64,000 bases of DNA. Origin: Leptolyngbya sp. FACHB-321. GTDB lineage: Bacteria > Cyanobacteriota > Cyanobacteriia > Leptolyngbyales > Leptolyngbyaceae. Numbering within the stretch: the stretch's first letter is position 1; every line of letters begins with the position of its first letter. Under the pieces are notes generated by a model, which had not been told where the DNA came from, ran no database searches, and was given only the letters and a program-made list of their open reading frames with translations. Made by a program: the position numbers and the translations under genes. The stretch covers positions 186,001 to 250,000 of the forward strand of contig NZ_JACJPI010000058.1 of NCBI RefSeq assembly GCF_014695975.1, written 5' to 3'. This document shows positions 57,936 through 64,000 of the stretch, piece by piece.

Positions 57936-59783
57936 TCAATCCTGTTCGTCATTTACAGCGTTATGAGGTGAAGGCAGCTTACCATCAGCAACGTGCGGTG
58001 GGTCCGATGAATTGCGGAACCAGAGCGACTGTTGCGGCAACCCGATCGCAATACCTTCGTCATCCAGCGATCGCTTCAACCGACGACGAAACTCGCGGGC
58101 AACATTCCATTGCTGTAGCGGCAGGGTTTTGATCCACACTCGCAGGGTAATGCCATTGTTACCAATATCATCTACTCCTAAGACATCTGGTGGTTCGGGG
58201 ATTTTGTCTTTCCATGCCAGATCATTAGTCATGTCTTCGCCAACCTGTTTGACGACTGTAATCGCTCGATCAACATTCGCGTCGTAGGCGATCGTGATGC
58301 CTAGGTCAACTCGTGACCAATCCTTGGAGAGGTTCTCGACCACCGTAATCGAACTGTTGGGAATGGTAATCAACCGTCCTTCGGAGTTACGGAGTTGGGT
58401 AATGCGGAGGTTTAAGGATTCTACCAGCCCAGTGGCTTTGCCAATTTGGATGACATCCCCCACAGCGTACTGATCTTCCCAAAGAATAAGCAAGCCGTTG
58501 ATCACATCCTTAATCAAGTTTTGAGAGGCTAAGGAGAGTGCTAAGCCCAAAATGCCCGCACCTGCAAGTACTGGACCCAGTTCAACGCCCACAATAGAAA
58601 GCGAGGTGAGAATGCCTGTGCTGATCCAAACGGTGGCAACAAGGCTCCGCAGCACCCGTGAAAACGTAGTAATACGCTGTGCCAAGCGTTGAGACGTATC
58701 CGGCGGGAGAAGTTCGTTAGCAGTGAGTGCATTAAAGAAGCGATCGATAAACGTGTCGCTTACTCGAATAAGAAGGTAGACGGCGATAACGATCCCCAAG
58801 ATTTTGAGTGGACCTGACAGGATGAGCGACTGTAGCCATCGGGTATAGGGAAACAGCCCCAAAATAATGAAAAGACCGCCTAACCAAATGCTTAACTGCA
58901 TCACTTGCAGTAGCCGGCGCTGTACATCATTTAGCGATCGCTGCCGCCGTTGCTTGATTTGCTCGCGCACAATTGCCATTGCTGCTGTGCTGGTAGGATC
59001 GACCACGGTGGATGACTCGATCGCTGCATGAGCTTGAGCCACTAACTGCTCTCGTTGTGCCTTGATCCAGCGCTGTACTAATGCCAAAATGCCGCTTACT
59101 GCTACTATGCCGAGTGCAAGCTGCCCTGCCACTGAGCCTTGTCTCATCAACGATTGAGGTTGGCGTTCCTGTCGGGCGACCGTTAGAGCGTCCCTAATAA
59201 TTTGGATGAGTTCGGTTGCTCGTTGTTCAGGGTCTTGCGCCTGAAGTTGGGCATCCAGTGTTGTTACTGTCATCAGATAGCGGGTTCCGATCGAGATAAC
59301 AGGCAAGCGACTTTGTTCATCCACTGCCGCTTTTACATCCAGCGTTTTAGGTTCAGCAGTGTTTTTGGCAATCCGGTTCAGTGTTTCCTCAATGTTCTTG
59401 ACTCGTTCTTTGATCGGCGGTGTACCAGCGGACTGAGTACCTGCCTGAGTCGTGACATTAGGCGCAGCGATCGTAAACAGGGTTCGTCCATCTAATTTGA
59501 CATCTGCCGTGGCGATCGCGGGCGTGGCACTGGCTACACTTGGCACAGGAGGTTTAGGTGCTTCAAGTTTAGGCGCTTCAAGTTTTGGTACTTGAAGATG
59601 AGGCGGCACTACATTCTGCCCGAAGCCGCTTGATCCCGCTAGAACAATCAGCGCTGCCGTCAGCAAGCCGAGTCCAAAATTAACGACTTGCCAATGATGC
59701 CTAGTGAATGGAAGGGCATCTGGCAGTATACGGAAGACTCTAGCTTTAAGCAGGTTTAGAGTGCGATTTACGTACAACGGCAT
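57936..59783 (-). CDS. MscS family mechanosensitive channel
   Basis: 615 residues. N-terminal membrane helix (about 30-50). A Pro/Ala-rich external region (about 60-215) with repeated LEAPK/LEVPK-like pieces. Five further helices (about 215-410). The pore helix and beta domain follow, with GILGLALSLASQNLIKDVINGLLILWEDQY and GDVIQIGKATGLVESLNLR (abridged), then NLSKDWSRVDLGI. A cytoplasmic C-terminal domain ends the protein. It opens under membrane tension to release solutes. It is longer than E. coli MscS (286), like the larger YnaI/MscK-type channels. ATG 59783. Confidence 0.92.
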   Translation of the reverse strand: MPLYVNRTLNLLKARVFRILPDALPFTRHHWQVVNFGLGLLTAALIVLAGSSGFGQNVVPPHLQVPKLEAPKLEAPKPPVPSVASATPAIATADVKLDGRTLFTIAAPNVTTQAGTQSAGTPPIKERVKNIEETLNRIAKNTAEPKTLDVKAAVDEQSRLPVISIGTRYLMTVTTLDAQLQAQDPEQRATELIQIIRDALTVARQERQPQSLMRQGSVAGQLALGIVAVSGILALVQRWIKAQREQLVAQAHAAIESSTVVDPTSTAAMAIVREQIKQRRQRSLNDVQRRLLQVMQLSIWLGGLFIILGLFPYTRWLQSLILSGPLKILGIVIAVYLLIRVSDTFIDRFFNALTANELLPPDTSQRLAQRITTFSRVLRSLVATVWISTGILTSLSIVGVELGPVLAGAGILGLALSLASQNLIKDVINGLLILWEDQYAVGDVIQIGKATGLVESLNLRITQLRNSEGRLITIPNSSITVVENLSKDWSRVDLGITIAYDANVDRAITVVKQVGEDMTNDLAWKDKIPEPPDVLGVDDIGNNGITLRVWIKTLPLQQWNVAREFRRRLKRSLDDEGIAIGLPQQSLWFRNSSDPPHVADGKLPSPHNAVNDEQD

Positions 59784-60092
59784 ACAGTTCTCTAGCGTAC
59801 AGCCAAGGCTATCAAGTTAGTGTTAGTCATCCTGGCGGAATGACTACGTACCTACATTAGTTTGCTCTGTCGCTGAACCATCCAACTAAGGGAAGATTGA
59901 CTAAAGCATCGCTTTCTCAACTAAAGTCAGGTTTTGATTACTCACCCGTTGCTTTTGTCGGGTTAGAACGCGCTCTAGCTTCTATGATGAACGAGGCATT
60001 TTGTAAGTATGGTCAAACGGGAAACACCATTGACCATTCGCGTTGCTTGGCGGCACAAGCCTATTCACTGAATCCTTTCTCCTACCGGCACT
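59784..60092. other. Divergent region between mscS-like and cation exchanger genes
   Basis: 309 bp. A 68-codon frame (59897-60103) runs into the exchanger start and looks spurious. No operator was recognised. Confidence 0.35.
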
Positions 60093-61187
60093 ATGTCAAT
60101 TAAGAACCTTGTTTCTCTGGGCTTGTTAGTCTTTATCCCCATCTCTGTTGCGGCAGAGCATTTGGAATGGGATGCGCTCATAGTCTTCATTACCTCTGCG
60201 ATCGCCATTGTGCCGCTTGCTATCTGGCTTAGTACAGCGACAGAAGAGGTTGCGGTAGCAACAGGACCCTCGATCGGTGGCTTGTTAAATGCTGTGTTCG
60301 GTAATGCTACTGAATTAATTATTGCTCTCTCGGCGCTGCGAGCAGGTTTGCTCGACATCGTAAAAGCCAGCATTACAGGCACGATTATTAGTAACCTGCT
60401 TCTGGTCATGGGGCTATCTATGTTCCTGGGGGGATTACGCTACAAAGAGCAAGAATTTCAGCCGATCGTGGCACGGGTTAGTGGTTCGACTATGACGCTG
60501 GCGGTAACGGCGATCGTCCTACCCGCTATGGTCATTTCAACCTCGAATGTAGTGGATCAGGTGACTATCAGCCGCCTTTCGATTACGGTGGCAGCTGTGC
60601 TAATTGTGGTCTACGCGCTGACCCTACTGTTTTCGCTCAAGACCCACAGCTATCTCTACGATGTCGGCATCGTGGAACTAGAAGAGGGTACCGCTGAGGC
60701 AGCCGGCGCACACGCGCCACACAAGCCAAATTTACCTCTCTGGATTGGAGTGCTACTCATCGCGACGATCGCTGTTGCTTTTGAATCCGAGATTTTTGTC
60801 GGTGCCGTCGAAGAAGCAACCAAAGGGCTAGGCTTAACGCCACTCTTTACAGGTGTAATCTTGCTGCCCTTGGTCGGTGGAGCCGCAGAGTACGTTACAG
60901 CGGTACGAGTCGCTATGAAAAATAATATGGATTTGTCTGTTTCGGTGGCAATGGGGTCAAGTTTGCTAGTTGCCTTGCTAGTGGCACCCATTTTGGTCTT
61001 GGTTGGGCAAGCGATCGGGCAGCCAATGGACTTAAGCTTTAACCTGTTTGAAGTCGTTGCAGTAGTGATTGCAGTGGCGATCGCCAACCTGATTAGCCTT
61101 GATGGACGTTCCAATTGGCTGGAAGGCGTGCTGTTGCTGGCAACCTATACAATTCTTGGAGCCGCATTCTACTTTCATCCAGCATGA
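60093..61187 (+). CDS. Calcium/proton antiporter (CAX, CaCA superfamily)
   Basis: 364 residues, eleven predicted helices. The two alpha repeats are visible: GPSIGGLLNAVFGNATELIIAL in the first half, and PLVGGAAEYVTAVRVAMKNNMDLSVSVAMGSSL in the second, which carry the conserved Glu residues for Ca2+. An acidic loop (EEGTAEAAGAHAPHKP) separates the halves. It exports Ca2+ in exchange for H+. ATG 60093. The second-repeat GNAAEH motif is altered to GGAAEY. Confidence 0.94.
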   Translation: MSIKNLVSLGLLVFIPISVAAEHLEWDALIVFITSAIAIVPLAIWLSTATEEVAVATGPSIGGLLNAVFGNATELIIALSALRAGLLDIVKASITGTIISNLLLVMGLSMFLGGLRYKEQEFQPIVARVSGSTMTLAVTAIVLPAMVISTSNVVDQVTISRLSITVAAVLIVVYALTLLFSLKTHSYLYDVGIVELEEGTAEAAGAHAPHKPNLPLWIGVLLIATIAVAFESEIFVGAVEEATKGLGLTPLFTGVILLPLVGGAAEYVTAVRVAMKNNMDLSVSVAMGSSLLVALLVAPILVLVGQAIGQPMDLSFNLFEVVAVVIAVAIANLISLDGRSNWLEGVLLLATYTILGAAFYFHPA

Positions 61188-61427
61188 GGGGGAAGCAACA
61201 AATCTCTTTCATTCTGGTTATTCTAGATTGACAGATGGCTTCATTTGCTTTCACCACGTCTTATACTCCGAACTCAGAATTCCAGGACTATAGCGTATCT
61301 TGATGAAAAACCTTTATCAGCAATAGTTTGGGTGAGTTCAGCTATCAAGAGATCAAATCTCTACAGCCTAGAGTGGCATATTCTCGTGAAGGCATAAACG
61401 TCAAAATTTAGACTAAAACAGCCCTGG

Positions 61428-62585
61428 CTATACGCTGGGGCTAGTGGCTGAGTCAGTCAAATGCTCCAAAATCATTCGGGCTCGTTGATTAGCAACTTTT
61501 TCATAGGTAAACTCTGCCGCTCTTTGCGAAGCATTGCGACCAAGCTGATGTCTCAAATCTGGGGAGGCAGCAAGTTTTTGGATGATCTCAACCCAGGCAT
61601 CTCGATCGAACTCAGAGCGGATAAAACCATCAACGCCATCCCGCACAATTTCTCCGCCACCCATGGGAGAGACCAGCATCGGTAAACCATGAGCCATTGC
61701 TTCATAGCTTACTAAGGGGCTGCCTTCCTCCAAACTAGGGAAGGCAAATAAGTCCGCGTCCTGGTAGAAAGTAGAGATATTGTTCACGTAGGGTTGGTGG
61801 ATAATATCAGGACGGCGCAGCCAATCTTGACAAACTTCTGCGATCGCGGGTTCCATCTCTCCACACAGAATCAATTTCCCCTTGATTCCTGAACGAACAT
61901 ACGCATCCATCAACAGGTGAGCACCCTTACGAACGCAGACCGTACCGACAAAAAGAATCGTAAAGGGTCGATCGACAGCTTTTGGTGCAGGGCTTTGATG
62001 AAGCAAATCTGGAAAGCGACTGGGACACCACCCATAACTGCTGAGTAATAATTTCTCGGCTGGTACGCCAGCGTCTAAAAAGCTTGATCGCACGTGCGGA
62101 CTAGGGCAGAAAATGAAGTCAGCTAGCTTGGTTTCTTCCAACTCATCCTGTACCGTTTGATCAGTCGTGGGATGTCGAGGTCCAAGCCCTAACCGAATAT
62201 ATTCACTATTCATAACTGATTTGGTAAAACCAGTGAAACAGTTGATTCGCTCTATGAATATTGGTTTCCCCTTGCTTTTCACCTTTCTGATCGTTGCCAA
62301 AGAGAACCCCGGCCACAAATAGGCAGCATCAAAATGTTTTAGTGCCTGGAGATAGCGCCATTCGGTCATAGCATCATTGGCACGCAAGCGAAACACAAAG
62401 GGTCTGATTAAGTTAGGGATAGCCTTGACCACATTGGAGCGCTCAACGTTGGGATCACAGCTTGAGACAAGGCAGGTAAACTGAACAGGAACCTCAACTT
62501 CTGGACGGCAAAGGGATAGAAAGATATGGCTAATTGCCCGATTAGAAGCATAGGTAAGGTAAGAACTAAGAACACGTAGCATCAT
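61428..62585 (-). CDS. Glycosyltransferase family 4 (GT-B) protein
   Basis: About 385 residues, GT-B fold. N-terminal half with SCDPNVERSNVV and a Ser/His-rich acceptor region. C-terminal half with ILFVGTVCVRKGAHLL (start of the donor domain), LFAFPSLEEGSPLVSYEAMAHGLPMLVSP with its E-x7-E motif, GGGEIVRDGVDGF and SQRAAEFTYEKVANQ. It probably builds an exopolysaccharide or glycolipid; the donor and acceptor are unknown. ATG 62585 is used; TTG 62594 would be the longer start. Confidence 0.9.
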   Translation of the reverse strand: MMLRVLSSYLTYASNRAISHIFLSLCRPEVEVPVQFTCLVSSCDPNVERSNVVKAIPNLIRPFVFRLRANDAMTEWRYLQALKHFDAAYLWPGFSLATIRKVKSKGKPIFIERINCFTGFTKSVMNSEYIRLGLGPRHPTTDQTVQDELEETKLADFIFCPSPHVRSSFLDAGVPAEKLLLSSYGWCPSRFPDLLHQSPAPKAVDRPFTILFVGTVCVRKGAHLLMDAYVRSGIKGKLILCGEMEPAIAEVCQDWLRRPDIIHQPYVNNISTFYQDADLFAFPSLEEGSPLVSYEAMAHGLPMLVSPMGGGEIVRDGVDGFIRSEFDRDAWVEIIQKLAASPDLRHQLGRNASQRAAEFTYEKVANQRARMILEHLTDSATSPSV

Positions 62586-62752
62586 CACCCCCAAGATGTA
62601 GAGTAAATAAATATAGAGACTTGCAATGAAATAGCTGCAAAATGCAGAGAGAACATCTTGAGATCGATGTAGCCTTTGCTCTGTATGATTCTACTTCGGT
62701 TGCCCCAAGCCTTAAACGACTGCCTAACGATCATAATTCTTTAATGATCCCT

Positions 62753-63367
62753 TTAGCCTTTAACCCGTCTCAAGAACCAGAGACTAAAGCAACTGAAGGC
62801 TAAGATCGTACCGCCTATTTCAGATGGCTCTGGGACAGCGGCACTATTGCCATAAGTGACGGTACCCGCTAGAGTACCGCTATTGAAGTTGTCCGTCGCA
62901 CCAACATAAAAGAGTTCCCGAAAGATGCGAAAGCCAAGCTCATCTTGTGAAGCTTGAGATGGCGATGGGACGACCAAAAAGTCGAGTCCTAGCAGCCTTC
63001 CATTTGAGAAAAAGGCAACCGGGTAGTCATAAAGATAGGCATCACTACCGTAGTTCAGGTCGTTTTTCTGTGTATGAAGCTTGCTTAAGAAGTTAAATTC
63101 TAAGGTGAGGCTTCCTGGTGCAGCAGAGACATATTCGCTACCGATTCCCGTTAAATTAGCGTTGTCGTAGGTGAGGCTACCGTATTCAGTAGCACCATTC
63201 ATCAAGCCGTGACTTTCGTAGGCAGCGCTAGTAATTTGAACGGTAAAGTTATACGTAATGCTAAAGGCCTGGGCAGGCTTGAGCACTGTAACAGAGCCAA
63301 GGGTGAAAATGCCTGTGATCGTTGCCCAAAGAGGCTTGAGAAGAGTTTGAGCCATCGTTTTATTCAC
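62753..63367 (-). CDS. PEP-CTERM sorted exported protein
   Basis: 204 residues. Signal peptide (MAQTLLKPLWATITGIFTLGSVTVLKPAQAF), a beta-rich domain, and the C-terminal sorting tag VPEPSEIGGTILAFSCFSLWFLRRVKG: VPEP motif, hydrophobic helix, basic tail. Such proteins are processed by exosortase and anchored to or released from the envelope. No exosortase gene is in the window. The start is GTG 63367, or ATG 63355. Function is unknown. Confidence 0.87.
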   Translation of the reverse strand: MNKTMAQTLLKPLWATITGIFTLGSVTVLKPAQAFSITYNFTVQITSAAYESHGLMNGATEYGSLTYDNANLTGIGSEYVSAAPGSLTLEFNFLSKLHTQKNDLNYGSDAYLYDYPVAFFSNGRLLGLDFLVVPSPSQASQDELGFRIFRELFYVGATDNFNSGTLAGTVTYGNSAAVPEPSEIGGTILAFSCFSLWFLRRVKG

Positions 63368-64000
63368 AGCAAGCTTGGCAAGGTGAGCGTTTTGTTTTGT
63401 ACAAAACGACTTTTATTAAGCAGAACATAGGTTTATGTTCTACTAGCAGGTGTCCTGAGACTCAAAGTTAAAACTGGTAAGTTCATCAATTCAGTCGTGT
63501 TTGCAATTAATGCTTAGTGAAGACGCTTGGTGAAAGTGTGCTCGATGAAGGCTGGGTGTTTAGACACTTCAGAGCGTGAATCCTAATCCCTCTGTTGGTA
63601 AATTATCTAATTCTCGATCGCCTTGCCTAGTGCAATTACGGAGACTTCACAAGCTAGCACTGGTTAAAATCAAGAAGTGCTCTGGCAAATGATTGAACTG
63701 TGTGGATTTACAGAGTTCCGGTTGCTTCCTGTTCCTGTTTTTAAGCGCTAGTACTTTATAAAGGCAGCATAAAGAAATGTACGAAGGAGAACCCTCTCAA
63801 CCGTCAACATCAAAGGCAAGATGCCGTGGGTAAAGGAGAAAACCAAAGGAGACAAAATAAAAGCTAGCGAGACAGATATTGAGAGGGTTCATGTCTTGTA
63901 ATTGTCTTATGCATAGAGACTACTAGCTGGTGAGTCTCTCTTCTGATAGACGTTGCAGACGTTGAGCGAATGGCGAACTGCGCTTGCTAGCTCAAGCCAA
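63368..64000. other. Terminal intergenic region containing a 102-nt inverted-repeat element
   Basis: No gene was found in 63368-64000. A perfect 12-bp inverted repeat is present at 63789-63800 (GAACCCTCTCAA) and 63879-63890 (TTGAGAGGGTTC), with 78 nt between the arms. See the finding for interpretation. Confidence 0.5.
63789..63890. repeat. 102-nt element bounded by perfect 12-bp inverted repeats
   Basis: Arms GAACCCTCTCAA and TTGAGAGGGTTC enclose a purine-rich 78-nt interior with a small internal CATC/GATG hairpin near 63808-63823. It could be a folded RNA or a miniature inverted-repeat element. No flanking target duplication was found. Confidence 0.6.

Noticed and set aside
59897-60103. 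68-codon frame upstream of the cation exchanger
   Set aside because: Overlaps the exchanger start and has no recognisable features. Left out.
63907-63999. 30-codon open minus strand frame running out of the window (ends at TAA 63907-63909)
   Set aside because: Could be the C-terminus of a gene outside the window, but it is too short and has no motif.
1-64000. Frequent GCGATCGC octamers
   Set aside because: These are HIP1 sites, a known genome-wide feature of cyanobacteria, so not reported one by one.
1-64000. CRISPR arrays, insertion sequences, prophage or defence islands
   Set aside because: No spaced direct-repeat arrays, transposases, integrases or defence-gene motifs were seen.

Overview
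This window is chromosomal DNA of a cyanobacterium, probably a filamentous Leptolyngbya/Oscillatoriales-type species; the genus is inference. Supporting evidence: very frequent GCGATCGC-type (HIP1) octamers, a magnesium-chelatase ChlI gene, an NADPH-thioredoxin reductase fused to thioredoxin (NTRC), the clock kinase SasA with its KaiB-like domain, a large GcvP, cyanobacterial polypyrimidine and heptamer repeats, and several phytochrome-era style multi-sensor hybrid kinases. No phage, insertion sequence, CRISPR array or rRNA operon was seen. One tRNA gene, tRNA-Leu(GAG), is present.

Layout. 0-4.8 kb: the tail of a DUF445 membrane protein, then a leftward set of metabolic enzymes (SDR oxidoreductase, nitroreductase, N-acylglucosamine 2-epimerase, epoxide-hydrolase-like protein) and a membrane-anchored TPR protein. 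4.8-10 kb: a PAS-rich hybrid kinase, a GAF protein and a DUF3891 protein. 10.4-15 kb: leftward housekeeping genes sepF, ruvC, chlI, a cupin, lspA and bioY. 15.3-21.7 kb: ntrC, divergent from the glycine cleavage genes gcvT-gcvH-gcvP. 21.7-30.5 kb: an uncharacterised HTH-like protein, a P-loop kinase gene broken by a 17-bp tandem duplication, an overlapping pair of DUF697-type GTPases, an alpha/beta hydrolase and xseA. 31-34.4 kb: recA, an FHA protein and a hypothetical gene. 35.2-41.9 kb: two convergent hybrid kinases, one of which carries an apparently complete ethylene-binding (ETR1-type) membrane domain. 42-49.3 kb: a decayed coding stretch, tRNA-Leu, an exported methyltransferase, dnaB and rplI, a TPR-FHA protein and sasA. 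49.7-55.3 kb: a fused DppD-DppF ATPase, a zinc-ribbon protein, a PatD-like protein and the RelA/SpoT (p)ppGpp enzyme. 55.7-63.4 kb: an unknown 430-residue protein preceded by a perfect CRP-type operator, a small membrane protein, an MscS channel, a Ca2+/H+ antiporter, a glycosyltransferase and a PEP-CTERM surface protein.

How the genes work together. Much of the window is signal processing: three multi-domain hybrid kinases, SasA, RelA/SpoT, two FHA phosphothreonine readers, a GAF protein and a candidate cAMP-receptor operator. The rest is core metabolism and replication/repair (recA, ruvC, xseA, dnaB). The most interesting items are the ethylene-receptor-like double kinase with its hairpin-rich 0.8-kb leader, the exactly reversible 17-bp duplication in the kinase gene, the DUF697 GTPase pair with one altered G3 motif, a mobile palindrome that supplies part of the N-terminus of a dehydrogenase, and a 102-nt element closed by a perfect 12-bp inverted repeat at the right end.
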